Positions 34,443 to 44,417 of a stretch of DNA of 64,000 nucleotides are shown here, one piece after another. This DNA is from Achromobacter sp. ASV32 (GTDB lineage Bacteria; Pseudomonadota; Gammaproteobacteria; Burkholderiales; Burkholderiaceae_B), in the NCBI RefSeq assembly GCF_016428805.1, contig NZ_JAELTJ010000004.1, positions 46,337 to 110,336 on the forward strand. Direction: 5' to 3'. Within the stretch, counting starts at the first letter, position 1. The number at the start of each line of letters is the position of its first letter. The translations under genes were made by a program, and so were the position numbers. Below the pieces are notes generated by a model. The model worked only from the letters and a program-made list of their open reading frames with translations. It had not been told where the DNA came from and did no database searches.

Positions 34443-34525
34443 TGCTGTCTTGCCATGCTCGTCGCCAGGTCTCTGGCGGCGCTTGCGGTGTTTGCCTCTA
34501 GTGTGCGTGCCGAGGTCTGGCGCCG

Positions 34526-34999
34526 TTACCGGCGGACCTCGGTGACCTGCAGGTAGCCGGAGGCGAACGGCTTGATCGTGCAATGCGTCGGCAGGTCAGG
34601 GAAAAGATCTTGAGAAAAGATCAGCCCGGCATAGTCCAGGTCGTTGTCCTCTTCGGGAGTGGCAAACGCCAGCAGATCGTAGGCTTCACCGCCGAAAAGG
34701 GCGCGGCGATACCCAGAGAGCGCTTGCAGGCGTGCATGGAGTGCGTCGCGGATTGTCTCCAGCGGCTGCGCATCGCATAGTTCCGGCCGTGACGGTAGCG
34801 TTGGGGGAATGCCGTACCCCATTCCTTGCGGCCACACCTCGACAAACCAGAGGCCTCTTTGGTGGCTCCGGTGTGTCGCGCAGATTGCCGGCGCGTCATC
34901 GGGCAGCGCGATGGTGAATTCGTGGAAGTGCGCCATGGCTGCTGCGGCCATGTCCGCATTCGTGCCGCAGTCGATGCCCAGATTGAAGTACGTTGCCAT
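34526..34999 (-). CDS. unknown small soluble protein (candidate orphan immunity-like)
   Basis: A 157-residue acidic protein without signal peptide or membrane helix. Visible segments are FHEFTIALPDDAPAICATHRS, RGLWFVEVWPQGMGYGIPP and LFGGEAYDLLAFATPEED. I do not recognise the family. Size, acidity and genomic setting (beside a second small orphan, near tRNA-Gly) recall scattered immunity proteins of polymorphic toxins, but no toxin is nearby, so this is weak. Confidence 0.55.
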   Translation of the reverse strand: MATYFNLGIDCGTNADMAAAAMAHFHEFTIALPDDAPAICATHRSHQRGLWFVEVWPQGMGYGIPPTLPSRPELCDAQPLETIRDALHARLQALSGYRRALFGGEAYDLLAFATPEEDNDLDYAGLIFSQDLFPDLPTHCTIKPFASGYLQVTEVRR

Positions 35000-35065
35000 G
35001 GCTTCCCGTGCGGGCGTATTGCCCGATCTTTCAGGCGCAGGCGGTGGCCGCTTTCCCGAATACGT

Positions 35066-35380
35066 TCATTGCGCCATCCATACGTCTTCGTAGCCCTGGT
35101 CGTCAATGATGAATTTTGCGCCGGGCGGCAGGTGCAGGTAGTGGATGACCTGCGGCAGCAGCTCGGTCAGGTGCGCGGTGTGGACGGGCTGGTAGAAGTC
35201 TGCCGCATCGGAGTATTCGCCGCAATGGATGAACCAGCTGATGGTGCCGTTTTGCGGCAGGGCGATGCGGGTGCCGTAGATGGGCATCTGCCCCAACGTG
35301 GACATGGCGACGGCGATCATGTCTTCAGGAGGCGTGTCAGCCAGGCCATATTTGGCGCACATGCCATTGCGTGCTTGCAT
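35066..35380 (-). CDS. unknown small soluble protein (candidate orphan immunity-like)
   Basis: A 104-residue protein with TRIALPQNGTISWFIHCGEYS, FYQPVHTAHLTELLPQVIHYL and AKFIIDDQGYEDVWM. I recall the closing GYEDVW pattern from small bacterial immunity-type proteins but cannot name the family with confidence. It lies 67 bases upstream of the other orphan on the same strand. The start at ATG 35380 is the only good one. Confidence 0.55.
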   Translation of the reverse strand: MQARNGMCAKYGLADTPPEDMIAVAMSTLGQMPIYGTRIALPQNGTISWFIHCGEYSDAADFYQPVHTAHLTELLPQVIHYLHLPPGAKFIIDDQGYEDVWMAQ

Positions 35381-35423
35381 ACCGGGAGTCCCTTGCTACA
35401 TGCGGCGATCTGGCGCGCCAATG

Positions 35424-35446
35424 AAAAAAGGGCCCGCAGGCCCTTT
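35424..35446 (-). terminator. terminator of tRNA-Gly copy 3
   Basis: AAAGGGCC (35427-35434), CGCA loop, GGCCCTTT (35439-35446). On the minus strand it ends in a run of six T, 46 bases after the tRNA. Confidence 0.8.
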
Positions 35447-35491
35447 CGTCAATCTACGCAGCGGTGGTAAAACGCGCTACGCATCAAAATT

Positions 35492-35567
35492 TGGAGCGGG
35501 AGACGAGTCTCGAACTCGCGACCTCAACCTTGGCAAGGTTGCGCTCTACCAACTGAGCTACTCCCGC
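35492..35567 (-). tRNA. tRNA-Gly (GCC), copy 3
   Basis: Identical in all 76 bases to copies 1 and 2, about 4.4 kb away and transcribed as its own unit. A TAGAAT on the minus strand near 35750, followed by GCGCGCC, is a possible stable-RNA -10 with discriminator. Confidence 0.96.
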
Positions 35568-35900
35568 ATGGGTTCGCAGTGCCCAGCGATGCTGGTTGCC
35601 TTGCGGCGTGCAAACCATTTTTTATTGCCAACTCCAGTTCGGTTGCTCTTGGGTTGAACCCCGGGTTTTAACCCTTGGCTTTAACCTTGGCAGATACCTT
35701 TTCTGGCGTTGCCCGATCAACTTGGTTATCGATCAGAAGGCGCGCATTCTACATGATTTTTTCAGATCGTGCTGGCCGCTGGCTGGTTGCCGGGGCTGGC
35801 AGATCGCGCTGAACTGGGCAATATCGGGGGTGACCGTGCTGCCAAGCTCAATCAAGTAATATGAGCGAAGACTAAAAATATAGCATAGCCAGCAGTATCC
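35568..35900. other. intergenic region between tRNA-Gly copy 3 and murB
   Basis: 333 bases without a convincing gene. It holds the tRNA upstream region on the minus strand and the murB promoter area on the plus strand, where AAAAATATAGCATAG near 35873-35887 is AT-rich. Near-repeats GGGTTGAACC, GGGTTTTAACC and GGCTTTAACC cluster at 35653-35694. Nothing else is recognised. Confidence 0.4.
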
Positions 35901-36938
35901 ATGTCAAATTCTCCCGCTACCGCGCCTGTGCTGGTTCCCCGGCAGCAGGACCTGTCCGCCCTGAATACGCTGGGCCTGGCCGCGATGGCCCAGGCTTGCG
36001 TGACCCTGGACGATACCGCCCAACTGCCAGCGCTGTCCGATCTGGCCGCGCGCAGCGGCCCGCTGTTGGTGCTGGGCGGTGGCAGCAATCTGGTGCTGCC
36101 GCAATCCGTTCCGGGGCTGGTGGCGCGGGTGGCGCTGCGCGGCGTGCGTTTGGTGCGGGCCGCCCCCGACGCCTGGCTGGTCGAAGCTGCGGGCGGCGAA
36201 ACCTGGCATGGTTTTGTGGCGGAATGCGTGCGCCAGGGCTGGGACGGGCTGGAGAACCTGGCCCTGATTCCCGGTACGGTGGGCGCGGCGCCCGTGCAGA
36301 ACATCGGCGCCTACGGCATCGAGCTGGCCGACCGGTTCGACAGCCTGACGGCCTGGGATGTGCGCGCCGGCCGCTACGTCGAAATGAATGGGGCGGACTG
36401 CCGCTACGCCTATCGCGACAGCGTATTCAAGCACCAGCCGGCGGGCAGCTGGGTCATCGTCTCGGTGCGGTTCCGGCTGCCGCGGCCCTGGCAGCCGGTG
36501 CTGGCTTATCCGGATCTGCAACGCCATCCGCGGCTGGCCCAGGGCGAGCCGACCGCGCGCGATGTTTTCGACGCGGTGTGCGACATTCGCCGCGCCAAGC
36601 TGCCGGATCCGGCCGTTACCGGCAACGCCGGCAGTTTTTTCAAGAACCCGATAATCTCGGCCGCGCAGCGCGATTCGCTGGTGGCCCGGCACCCCGGCAT
36701 GGTGTCGTATCCGCAGCAGGATGGGCGCTACAAGCTGGCGGCCGGCTGGCTGATCGACCAGTGCGGCTGGAAGGGCCGCAGCCTGGGCGCGGCGGGCGTG
36801 CATGATCGTCAGGCGCTGGTGCTGGTGAACCGCGGCGGCGCCACGGCCGCCGACATCATGGCGCTGGCGCGGGCAATCCAGGCCGACGTGTCCGAGCGCT
36901 ACGGCGTCATGCTGGAACCCGAGCCGGTGGTGGTCTAG
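35901..36938 (+). CDS. murB: UDP-N-acetylenolpyruvoylglucosamine reductase
   Basis: A 345-residue type I Mur[13 protein letters not shown] (about residues 54-65) and [22 protein letters not shown] bind FAD. Tyr in [10 protein letters not shown], Ser in AGSFFKNP and Glu in MLEPEPVVV are the expected active-site residues. It reduces UDP-GlcNAc-enolpyruvate to UDP-MurNAc in peptidoglycan synthesis. It is monocistronic by appearance, ending near a terminator shared with dapB. Confidence 0.95.
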   Translation: MSNSPATAPVLVPRQQDLSALNTLGLAAMAQACVTLDDTAQLPALSDLAARSGPLLVLGGGSNLVLPQSVPGLVARVALRGVRLVRAAPDAWLVEAAGGETWHGFVAECVRQGWDGLENLALIPGTVGAAPVQNIGAYGIELADRFDSLTAWDVRAGRYVEMNGADCRYAYRDSVFKHQPAGSWVIVSVRFRLPRPWQPVLAYPDLQRHPRLAQGEPTARDVFDAVCDIRRAKLPDPAVTGNAGSFFKNPIISAAQRDSLVARHPGMVSYPQQDGRYKLAAGWLIDQCGWKGRSLGAAGVHDRQALVLVNRGGATAADIMALARAIQADVSERYGVMLEPEPVVV

Positions 36939-36952
36939 GCCTGTGCGAGGCG

Positions 36953-36980
36953 CCTTCTCGTGTGAACAGGCCCTAGTCCC
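36953..36980 (+). repeat. 28-base dispersed element, copy A
   Basis: Starts CCTTCTCGTGTGAACAGG and ends CCCTAGTCCC. It matches copy B at 56671-56698 in 26 of 28 positions. It lies between the murB stop codon and its terminator. A partial stem between GCCT and AGGC encloses the conserved TCGTGTGA loop. Confidence 0.6.
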
Positions 36981-37007
36981 GCCGCAGCTGGCAAAAGCGC
37001 AGCCATG

Positions 37008-37033
37008 AAAAAAGGACCCGAGGGTCCTTTTTT
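37008..37033. terminator. bidirectional terminator between murB and dapB
   Basis: AAAAAAGGACCC (37008-37019) faces GGGTCCTTTTTT (37022-37033), nearly a perfect palindrome. Confidence 0.85.
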
Positions 37034-37057
37034 CGTGGGCAGGCTATGGCGCCGGGA

Positions 37058-37849
37058 TCAAAGCCCCAGCACAGCTTGCATGTCGTACAGGCCGTTGTGC
37101 TTGCCTTCCAGAAAGCGCGCGGCGCGCAGCGCGCCTTCGGCGTAGGTGGCGCGGCTGGCCGATTTGTGGGTGATTTCGATGCGTTCGCCGATGCCGCAGA
37201 ACGACACGGTGTGGTCGCCGACGATGTCGCCGCCGCGCAGCACCGAGAAGCCGATGGTGCCGGGCCTGCGCACGCCGGTGTCGCCGTGGCGGCTCCAGGT
37301 GGCGACGTCGGGCAGGGCTACGTCCCAGGCGGACGCGATGGTTTCACCCATCTTGAGGGCGGTGCCGGACGGCGCATCGACCTTGTTGCGGTGGTGCGCT
37401 TCGAAGATTTCGACGTCGTAACCGGAATTCAGGATGCGCGCGGCCATGTCCAGCAGCTTGAGCGTGGCGTTGACGCCCACGCTCATGTTGGGGGCGAACA
37501 CGATGGCGGTTTTTTGCGCGGCCACTTCGATGGCGGCGCGGCCGTTGTCGTCAAAGCCGGTGGTGCCGATGACGGCCTTCACGCCCAGTCTGGCGCAGGC
37601 TCGCAGGTGTTCCAGCGTGCCCTCGGGGCGCGTGAAATCGATCAGGCAGTCGGCGTTGGCCAGGGCGTCCAGGTTGTCGGTGATGGCGACGCCGGTCTGC
37701 TGGCCCAGCGGGGCGCCCGCGTCCTGGCCCAGCGCGGTCGAACCCTTGCGGTCTAGCGCGACGGCCAGTTGCAGGCCACCGGCTTTCAGGACAGCGTCGA
37801 TCAGCATCTGGCCCATACGGCCGCTGGCGCCGGCAATAGCAATACGCAT
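37058..37849 (-). CDS. dapB: 4-hydroxy-tetrahydrodipicolinate reductase
   Basis: A 263-residue protein beginning [15 protein letters not shown], the NAD(P)-binding GxxGRMG motif. [16 protein letters not shown] carries the catalytic HH and Lys. It acts after DapA in lysine and diaminopimelate synthesis (the end of dapA is seen at the far right of the window, not linked here). The gene lies 16 bases downstream of bamE on the same strand, so bamE and dapB are probably co-transcribed. Confidence 0.96.
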   Translation of the reverse strand: MRIAIAGASGRMGQMLIDAVLKAGGLQLAVALDRKGSTALGQDAGAPLGQQTGVAITDNLDALANADCLIDFTRPEGTLEHLRACARLGVKAVIGTTGFDDNGRAAIEVAAQKTAIVFAPNMSVGVNATLKLLDMAARILNSGYDVEIFEAHHRNKVDAPSGTALKMGETIASAWDVALPDVATWSRHGDTGVRRPGTIGFSVLRGGDIVGDHTVSFCGIGERIEITHKSASRATYAEGALRAARFLEGKHNGLYDMQAVLGL

Positions 37850-37865
37850 GTGGTGAATCCTTGGG

Positions 37866-38402
37866 TTAGCGCAGCGGCTCGGGGGCGTTGCCAGGCTGGC
37901 CGGGGTATTGGTTCATGGGGCTGACGGGGGCGGCGGCGTCACGCTTTTTCTGGTCTGCTTCCTGCTTGAGCCGGGCTTCGTCTTCGTTCAGGCGCTTATC
38001 GGCCTTTGCGTCGGCGGCGGCATCGGGCGTGTTCAGCTGATAGGGCTGCAGGTCAGGCTGCTTGTCGCCTTCCCAGCGGGTCAGGCGGTCGTTCTCGAAC
38101 CAGACGGTGAACTTGCGCTCTTGGGCTTCTCCGTAACCGGGCTTGAAGTAGTAGGGGTAGTCCCAGCGGTTGGCGTGCAGCACGCTGGTCAGCGTGGGGC
38201 TGCCCAGCGCGAAACGCACCTGCTCGCGCGTCATGCCGGGCTGCAGCAGGGCGACCTGCTCCTGGGTGATCCAGTTGCCTTGCTGAACGCCGGCCTTATA
38301 GGGAAAGCCCCATTTGTTTCCCGTGCAGCCAGCCAGGGCGACGGCCAGGGCGGCGATGGCCAAACCGGTCTTGAGCGAGCGGGAAGGAATTCGTGCAATC
38401 AT
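37866..38402 (-). CDS. bamE: outer-membrane assembly lipoprotein BamE (OmlA/SmpA)
   Basis: A 178-residue lipoprotein with lipobox ALAGC at about residues 22-26. The BamE core reads [31 protein letters not shown] and WDYPYYF. The C-terminal extension (about 120-178) is charged and probably unstructured, longer than in E. coli. It belongs to the BAM complex that inserts beta-barrels. ATG 38402 is preferred over GTG 38408. It is divergent from fur, a common arrangement in Proteobacteria. Confidence 0.93.
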   Translation of the reverse strand: MIARIPSRSLKTGLAIAALAVALAGCTGNKWGFPYKAGVQQGNWITQEQVALLQPGMTREQVRFALGSPTLTSVLHANRWDYPYYFKPGYGEAQERKFTVWFENDRLTRWEGDKQPDLQPYQLNTPDAAADAKADKRLNEDEARLKQEADQKKRDAAAPVSPMNQYPGQPGNAPEPLR

Positions 38403-38559
38403 GGACACTACGCGCCCCTATTATTTGGAAGCAGACAAAACCGTTATCATAAAGGTTTCATAAGGATAGTTCTGCGGGGCGGCAGGAATTCTGGTGGGGC
38501 CGGCTCGCGGTTACCCGGTATCCTTGCCCATGCCAACGCGGACGGAGAGCGATTACACC

Positions 38560-38979
38560 ATGAGCGACCAAAGCGAACTGAAAAACATGGGTTTGAAGGC
38601 GACGTTTCCCCGCCTGAAAATTCTTGATATCTTCCGTAAGTCCGACCAGCGCCACCTCAGCGCCGAAGACGTCTACCGTGCTCTCATCGGCGAAAACGTC
38701 GAAATCGGCCTGGCCACCGTCTACCGCGTGCTGACCCAGTTCGAACAGGCCGGCATCCTTGCCCGCAGCCAGTTCGACAGCGGCAAGGCCGTGTTCGAGC
38801 TCAACGACGGCGATCACCACGATCACCTCATCTGCACGAACTGCGGCAAAGTGGTCGAGTTCTCGGATCCGGACATCGAAAAGCGCCAGCAAAAGATCGC
38901 CAAGGACAACGGCTTTGCGCTGGAAAGCCACGCCATGGTGCTGTATGGCATCTGCGGCAGCTGCCTGAAAGGCCGCTGA
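38560..38979 (+). CDS. fur: ferric uptake regulator
   Basis: A 139-residue Fur protein. The N-terminal winged helix (about residues 1-80) contains [14 protein letters not shown] and [17 protein letters not shown]. The metal-binding domain has [19 protein letters not shown] and GICGSC, giving the HHDH cluster and the structural CxxC pairs. It represses iron-uptake genes with Fe2+. The intergenic region to bamE holds TCATAAAGGT and TCATAAGGA as imperfect repeats, not a clear Fur box. Confidence 0.96.
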   Translation: MSDQSELKNMGLKATFPRLKILDIFRKSDQRHLSAEDVYRALIGENVEIGLATVYRVLTQFEQAGILARSQFDSGKAVFELNDGDHHDHLICTNCGKVVEFSDPDIEKRQQKIAKDNGFALESHAMVLYGICGSCLKGR

Positions 38980-39037
38980 GCTTTTCCACGCAAGACCCAC
39001 TGATCCCGGCCGCGCTCGCCGCGGGTCAGTGAAGGCA

Positions 39038-39068
39038 AAAGCCCCTTCTGTACGAAGGGGCTTTTTTT
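39038..39068. terminator. bidirectional terminator between fur and recN
   Basis: AAAGCCCCTTC (39038-39048) pairs with GAAGGGGCTTT (39054-39064), flanked by A- and T-runs. Confidence 0.85.
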
Positions 39069-39109
39069 ATTCCTGCAAGGGCTGCGCCGGCTGGCGGGCC
39101 AGGCGCAGA

Positions 39110-40771
39110 TCAGGCCGGCGTCCGCCCGAACCCTTCCAGCATTTCTCGGGCGTGTTCGCGGGTCGTGGCGGTGAGCTTGATGCCGCCCAGCATGCGGGCG
39201 ATTTCCTCGACCCGGGCGCCATCGTCCAGTGCTTCGATACGGGACCGGGTGGTGCCGCGCGATTCGGTCTTGCTGACCAGGAATTGGGTGTTGCCGCAGG
39301 CCGCGACCTGGGGCAGGTGGGTCACGCACAGCACCTGGTGGCGTTCGCCCAGTTCGCGCAGCAGCTTGCCGACGGCTTCGGCCACTGCGCCCCCTACGCC
39401 GCTGTCGACTTCGTCGAAGATCAACGTGGGCACGCGCGCCGCGCGGCTGGCAATGACGGACAGCGCCAACGAAATGCGCGACAGTTCGCCGCCGGAGGCC
39501 ACCTTGGCCAGTGGCCGCGGCGTGGTGCCGGCATGACCGGCCACCAGGAATTCGACCTGCTCGTTGCCGTGGGCCGATGGCGCAGCGGCGGTCAGGGAGG
39601 GCTCGAACTTGCCGCCCTGCATGGCCAGCGTCTGCATGGCCAGGGTGACCTGCTTGCCCAGGTCCTTGGCGACCTTGCGGCGCGCCGTGGTGAGCTTGGC
39701 GGCGACGCTATCGTATTGCGCCTGGGCCGCCTGGGCCTGCGCGCGCAGCGCGTCGATATCGGTGGCGGCTTGCAGCGCGGCCAGTTCGGCGTGCAGGTTG
39801 TCGCGCAGTTCGCACAGGGCGTCGGGCTCGACGCGGAATTTGCGGGCGGTCTCGAACACCGTGCCCAGGCGCGCTTCGACGTCGGCCAGGCGTTGGGGAT
39901 CCAGGTCGACGCGGCTGACATAGTTGTTCAGGTCCGACACGGCCTCGCTGATGGCGATGCGGGCGGATTCGAGCTCGTCGTAGATGCCTTGCAGACCGGT
40001 GTCGTGACGCAGCATCTGCTGGATGCGGTGATTGGCCGCGGTCAGGCGGTGGTGCGCGGAATCGCCTTCGCCGTCCAGCGCGTCCAGGATCTGGGTGGCG
40101 CCGTCCAGCAGCGATTGCGAATGCGACAGCCGGGTGTGCTCGGATTGCAGCGCGTCCCATTCGTCGGGGGCCAGGCCCAGGCGGTCGAGCTCGTCCACTT
40201 GCCATTGCAGCCGTTCGCGCTCAGTGGCCAGGCTGGCGGCGTCCTTTTCAGCGGATTCCAGTTGGCGCGCCAGTGCGCGCCATTGCTTCCAGGCCTGGCC
40301 GACGGCCTGGCGCAGGTCGCCGTGGCCGCCGTGCGCGTCCAGCAGGTCGCGCTGGGCCTCGGGGCGCATCAGGCTCTGGTGTGCATGCTGGCCGTGGATA
40401 TCGACCAGGCTGTCGCCCAGCTCGCGCAGTTGGGCGACGGTGGCCGGCGTGCCGTTGATGTAGGCACGGCTGCGGCCTTGCGCGTCGATCACGCGGCGCA
40501 GCGACAGTTCTTCGTCGGCGTCGATCTCGCGTTCGGCCAGCCAGGCGTGCAGGGCGCGCGGGGTGTCGAAGACGGCGGTGATGTCGGCGCGCGCGGCGCC
40601 TTCACGCAGCACGCTGACGTCGCCGCGTTCGCCCAGGGCAAGCGCCAGGGCGTCGATCAAAATGGATTTGCCCGCCCCGGTTTCGCCGGAGAAGACGGTA
40701 AAGCCGGGACCGAAGTGGATTTCGGTCTGGTCGACGATGACAAAGTCGCGGATGTGCAGGGTGCGCAGCAT
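39110..40771 (-). CDS. recN: DNA repair protein RecN
   Basis: A 553-residue SMC-like ATPase. Walker A SGETGAGKS lies at about residues 29-37, the ABC signature and Walker B region read ASGGELSRISLAL and LIFDEVDSGVGG near 440-480, followed by VLCVTHLPQVAA. The middle is coiled coil. It acts in double-strand break repair by bridging DNA ends. It lies 13 bases downstream of nadK, a conserved nadK-recN pair. Confidence 0.95.
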   Translation of the reverse strand: MLRTLHIRDFVIVDQTEIHFGPGFTVFSGETGAGKSILIDALALALGERGDVSVLREGAARADITAVFDTPRALHAWLAEREIDADEELSLRRVIDAQGRSRAYINGTPATVAQLRELGDSLVDIHGQHAHQSLMRPEAQRDLLDAHGGHGDLRQAVGQAWKQWRALARQLESAEKDAASLATERERLQWQVDELDRLGLAPDEWDALQSEHTRLSHSQSLLDGATQILDALDGEGDSAHHRLTAANHRIQQMLRHDTGLQGIYDELESARIAISEAVSDLNNYVSRVDLDPQRLADVEARLGTVFETARKFRVEPDALCELRDNLHAELAALQAATDIDALRAQAQAAQAQYDSVAAKLTTARRKVAKDLGKQVTLAMQTLAMQGGKFEPSLTAAAPSAHGNEQVEFLVAGHAGTTPRPLAKVASGGELSRISLALSVIASRAARVPTLIFDEVDSGVGGAVAEAVGKLLRELGERHQVLCVTHLPQVAACGNTQFLVSKTESRGTTRSRIEALDDGARVEEIARMLGGIKLTATTREHAREMLEGFGRTPA

Positions 40772-40784
40772 GTCGGGGCGCTAA

Positions 40785-41684
40785 CTACTCTACGTTATCG
40801 GTGGCCTGCGGCATCAGGTTCCAGTGCAGCTTGCGGCGCAGGGTGGAGAAGAAGCTGTAGCCTTCCGGATGCACGAAGCGGATGGTATAGGGCGCGCGCT
40901 GCACGACGATGCGGTCGCCGGGCTGCAGGTCGGACCAGGTCTGCATGTCGAAATGCACGCTGGCGCCGACCTCGACGCGGCCCATGGCCGTCAGCGTCAT
41001 GTTCAGCACGCCGCTGTCGGGAATCACGATGGGACGGTTGGAGAGCGTCTGCGGCGCCACGGGCACCAGCACCATCGCATTCATGCCGGGGTGCAGGATG
41101 GGGCCGTTGGCCGACAGCGCGTAGGCGGTCGAGCCGGTGGGCGTGGCGATGATCAGGCCGTCGGCGCGCTGCGTGTACATGAAGGCGCCGTCGAGTTCGA
41201 CGCGGACCTCGATCATGCCGCCGCGTCCGGCACGGTTCAGCACCACGTCGTTCAGGGCCGTGGCGGAGTACATTTTCTGGTTGCCGCGCCAGACGCTGCC
41301 TTCGAGCAGCATGCGGGCTTCCATCTGGTAGCTGCCTTCGAGCACCCGCACCAATGCGGCGTGCGCGTCCTGCAGGGGGATGTCGGTGATGAAGCCCAGG
41401 CGTCCGTGGTTGATGCCGACCAGCGGCACGCCATAAGGCGCCAGATGGCGCGCGGCGCCCAGCACCGTGCCGTCGCCCCCCATCACGACGGCCAGCGACG
41501 CGCTCTGGCCGATCTGCTCGAGCGTGGCGACCGGAAATTCGGTCAGGCCGGTATTGCGGGCCGTGTCGGCATCGACCAGCACCTGCCGGCCCGCTTGCGT
41601 CAGGGCGAGCGCAAGTGCTCGCAACGGTGCGTCCAGGCCGGTGTCCTGGTATCTGCCGATCAGCGCGACGGTGGGAAAGTGCAT
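40785..41684 (-). CDS. nadK: NAD kinase
   Basis: A 299-residue protein. [16 protein letters not shown] carries the GGDGT catalytic motif, and LNDVVLNR and [15 protein letters not shown] bind NAD and ATP. It phosphorylates NAD to NADP in the cytoplasm. ATG 41684 gives [10 protein letters not shown], the family N-terminus; the frame is open 13 codons further. It is divergent from hrcA. Confidence 0.95.
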   Translation of the reverse strand: MHFPTVALIGRYQDTGLDAPLRALALALTQAGRQVLVDADTARNTGLTEFPVATLEQIGQSASLAVVMGGDGTVLGAARHLAPYGVPLVGINHGRLGFITDIPLQDAHAALVRVLEGSYQMEARMLLEGSVWRGNQKMYSATALNDVVLNRAGRGGMIEVRVELDGAFMYTQRADGLIIATPTGSTAYALSANGPILHPGMNAMVLVPVAPQTLSNRPIVIPDSGVLNMTLTAMGRVEVGASVHFDMQTWSDLQPGDRIVVQRAPYTIRFVHPEGYSFFSTLRRKLHWNLMPQATDNVE

Positions 41685-41825
41685 GGTGGCGAGGCGAATC
41701 AGAAAGCGAAACAGCGAAGGCAAAACCGGTCCGGAATCGGCCCGTTAGCCGATTATATGGGGCCGCATATCGGCTTGCGGGACAAAAATCGCCTTAATTG
41801 GAAAAGATTCCCTAAAATACACGCC

Positions 41826-42830
41826 ATGGATGACCGCGCACGCGCATTACTGAAGGCGTTGATCGAACGCTACATCGCCGATGGGCAACCAGTCGGCTCG
41901 CGGACGCTTTCGAAAGTCTTCGATCTGTCGCCCGCCACCATCCGCAATGTCATGGCGGACCTGGAGGAGCTGGGGCTGATCCACAGTCCGCATACGTCGG
42001 CGGGGCGCGTCCCCACGCCGCGGGGCTATCGCATGTTCGTCGATTCCCTGCTGGCGGTGCAGTCGTACCAGCTCCAGCCCCACAACATGGGCGAGATGCT
42101 GTCGGCCGCCGAGCCTACCCGCGCGGTCAACGCGGCGGCCGCGCTGCTCTCGAACCTGACCCAGTTCGCCGGCGTGGTGCTTACGCCCAAGCGCGCCCAG
42201 GTGTTCCGCCAGATCGAATTCATCCGCCTGTCCGATAAGCGCGTGCTGCTGATCATCGTCACACCCGATGGCGACGTGCAGAACCGCATTCTTTTCGTGC
42301 AGCGCGACTACGCCGAAGCCGAGCTGCTGGAAGCAGGCAATTTCTTCAACATCCATTTCGCCGGCAAATCGTTCGACGCGGTGCGGCGCACCCTGTCCAC
42401 CGAACTGGCGCAATTGCGCGAAGATATCTCGCGCCTGATGCAGGCCGCGGTCGAGGCCAGCGCCGAGGCCGCCGAAGACGGCGATGCCATGGTCATTTCC
42501 GGCGAGCGCAAGCTGCTCGACGTGACCGACATCGCGTCCGACATGGACCGCCTGCGCAAGATGTTCTCATTATTCGAAAAGAAAACCGACCTGCTGCAGC
42601 TGCTCGATGTGTCCAGCCGGGCCCAGGGCGTGCAGATCTACATCGGTGGCGACTCGCAGTTGGTGCCGATGGAAGAGGTTTCGGTCATCACCGCGCCGTA
42701 CGGCGTGGATGGCAAGGTGGTCGGCACGCTGGGCGTGATCGGTCCCACCCGCATGGCCTACGAACGCGTCATCCCCATCGTGGACATCACGGCGCGCTTG
42801 TTGTCCAACGCCCTCAGCCACAACCAGTAG
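41826..42830 (+). CDS. hrcA: heat-inducible transcription repressor HrcA
   Basis: A 334-residue repressor. The winged helix reads [22 protein letters not shown] and [35 protein letters not shown] is the strongly conserved HrcA signature. HrcA binds CIRCE elements and is kept active by GroEL. I see no CIRCE in this window, so its groE target lies elsewhere; grpE and dnaK here have sigma-32 promoters. A TAAAAT at 41812-41817 is close to the start codon. Confidence 0.95.
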   Translation: MDDRARALLKALIERYIADGQPVGSRTLSKVFDLSPATIRNVMADLEELGLIHSPHTSAGRVPTPRGYRMFVDSLLAVQSYQLQPHNMGEMLSAAEPTRAVNAAAALLSNLTQFAGVVLTPKRAQVFRQIEFIRLSDKRVLLIIVTPDGDVQNRILFVQRDYAEAELLEAGNFFNIHFAGKSFDAVRRTLSTELAQLREDISRLMQAAVEASAEAAEDGDAMVISGERKLLDVTDIASDMDRLRKMFSLFEKKTDLLQLLDVSSRAQGVQIYIGGDSQLVPMEEVSVITAPYGVDGKVVGTLGVIGPTRMAYERVIPIVDITARLLSNALSHNQ

Positions 42831-42875
42831 TTTCATTCGAACCGACATCCTCCTTGCGGAGGAAGGGGAGTTTTT

Positions 42876-43967
42876 GTGTTTCTTCGCCTGTTCAAGTATC
42901 TCTGGCCTGAACGCTATCTGCCTGAAACCGAGCAGGACGACCCCTTCAACGAAGACCCGCCGCCGCGGCCCGCGGGCAAGGTCGGCGTGCTGCTGGTGAA
43001 CCTGGGCACGCCGGATACCCCGGGCAAGAAAGACATCCGCAAGTACCTGGGCGAGTTCCTGTCGGATCCGCGCGTGATCGAGATTCCGCGCTACCTCTGG
43101 AAGCCCATCCTGCACGGGCTGGTGCTGACGATGCGCCCCAAGAAGCTGGCGCCGCGCTATGCCGGTATCTGGCTCAAGGAAGGCTCGCCGCTGATGGTGT
43201 ACAGCCGCCGCCAGGCCGAGGGCGTGCAGGCTGCGCTGACCGCCGCCGGGGTCGATGCGGTGGTGGAACTGGGCATGCGCTACGGCAATCCCTCGATTCC
43301 CGATGCGATCACCCGCCTGCGGGCCCAGGGGTGCGATCACATCCTGACGGTGCCGCTGTATCCACAGTACGCCGCCAGCACGACCGCTACCGTGGTCGAC
43401 GCCGTGACGCGCCATGCCGGCCGTCTGCGGGATCAGCCAGCGCTGCGCTTCACCAAGCGCTTCCACGAAGCGTCCGCCTACCTGGATCCGCTGGCCGCCC
43501 GCATCGAAGCCTACTGGGCCGAGCATGGCCGGCCGCAGAAGCTGGTCATGAGCTTTCACGGTTTGCCGCGCTATTCCATCGAACTGGGCGACCCGTATTA
43601 CCGCGATTGCATGGAAACCGCCCGGCTGTTGTCGCAACGCCTGTCGCTGCCGCGCGAGCAGATCGAAGTCACCTTCCAGAGCCGCTTCGGCACCGCCCGC
43701 TGGCTGGAGCCTTATACGGAACCCACCCTCAAGGCGCTGGCCGCATCCGGGGTGACCGAGGTGGATGTGGTGTGTCCGGGATTTGTGGCAGACTGTCTGG
43801 AAACCCTGGAAGAGATCAGTCTGGAGTGCCGCGACGCCTTTCTTGGCGCGGGCGGCAAACAGTTCCGTTACATTCCGGCGCTCAACGACGATCCTGCCTG
43901 GATCGCAGGGTTGGCCACCTTGGTGGAACGGCACTTGCAGGGGTGGCTCACGCATCCACGGACTTGA
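42876..43967 (+). CDS. hemH: ferrochelatase
   Basis: A 363-residue protein with GTG start at 42876, preceded by GGGGAG five bases upstream. VGVLLVNLGTPDTP opens the domain; SFHGLPRYSIELGDPYYRDC contains the catalytic His, and CLETLEEISLEC the metal-handling Glu. It inserts Fe2+ into protoporphyrin IX. The N-terminal extension (about 35 residues with LFKYLWPERYLPE) is common in betaproteobacteria. A TCCTCC/GGAGGA hairpin (42848-42863) lies right before the ribosome site. Confidence 0.95.
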   Translation: MFLRLFKYLWPERYLPETEQDDPFNEDPPPRPAGKVGVLLVNLGTPDTPGKKDIRKYLGEFLSDPRVIEIPRYLWKPILHGLVLTMRPKKLAPRYAGIWLKEGSPLMVYSRRQAEGVQAALTAAGVDAVVELGMRYGNPSIPDAITRLRAQGCDHILTVPLYPQYAASTTATVVDAVTRHAGRLRDQPALRFTKRFHEASAYLDPLAARIEAYWAEHGRPQKLVMSFHGLPRYSIELGDPYYRDCMETARLLSQRLSLPREQIEVTFQSRFGTARWLEPYTEPTLKALAASGVTEVDVVCPGFVADCLETLEEISLECRDAFLGAGGKQFRYIPALNDDPAWIAGLATLVERHLQGWLTHPRT

Positions 43968-44213
<246 letters not shown>

Positions 44214-44353
44214 CCCGCCGCGTAGCCCGGGCGTGGCCTTGAGTCCTATTTTGGCGAATATTGCCGGCTGAAGACGGGTTTTTGGCAGATTTTCGCTTAA
44301 GGGGAAGGGCCCGGTTCCGCCGGGCGCGGCAGGGGAATATTTGCTTTCCCGGG

Positions 44354-44379
44354 CTTGAAATAGGGGTATTGGCCCCCAT
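44354..44379 (+). promoter_or_regulatory. sigma-32 heat-shock promoter of grpE
   Basis: CTTGAAA (44354-44360), 13 bases, CCCCAT (44374-44379), close to the E. coli RpoH consensus. The start would be near 44387, 31 bases before grpE. Confidence 0.85.
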
Positions 44380-44417
44380 TCATGTCTGCGAAAGCCATTC
44401 TTTTTGGAGGATTCCCC

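Noticed and set aside
34454..34555. 33-codon ORF with a signal-peptide-like start (MLVARSLAALAVFASSVRA)
   Set aside because: No ribosome site, ends after a few residues and overlaps the opposite-strand unknown gene; probably chance, at most a remnant.
38403..38559. Fur box in the bamE-fur intergenic region
   Set aside because: Only imperfect TCATAAAGGT/TCATAAGGA repeats; no match to GATAATGATAATCATTATC.
39029..41152. 707-residue open frame opposite recN and nadK
   Set aside because: Antisense shadow; recN and nadK have complete motif sets on the other strand.
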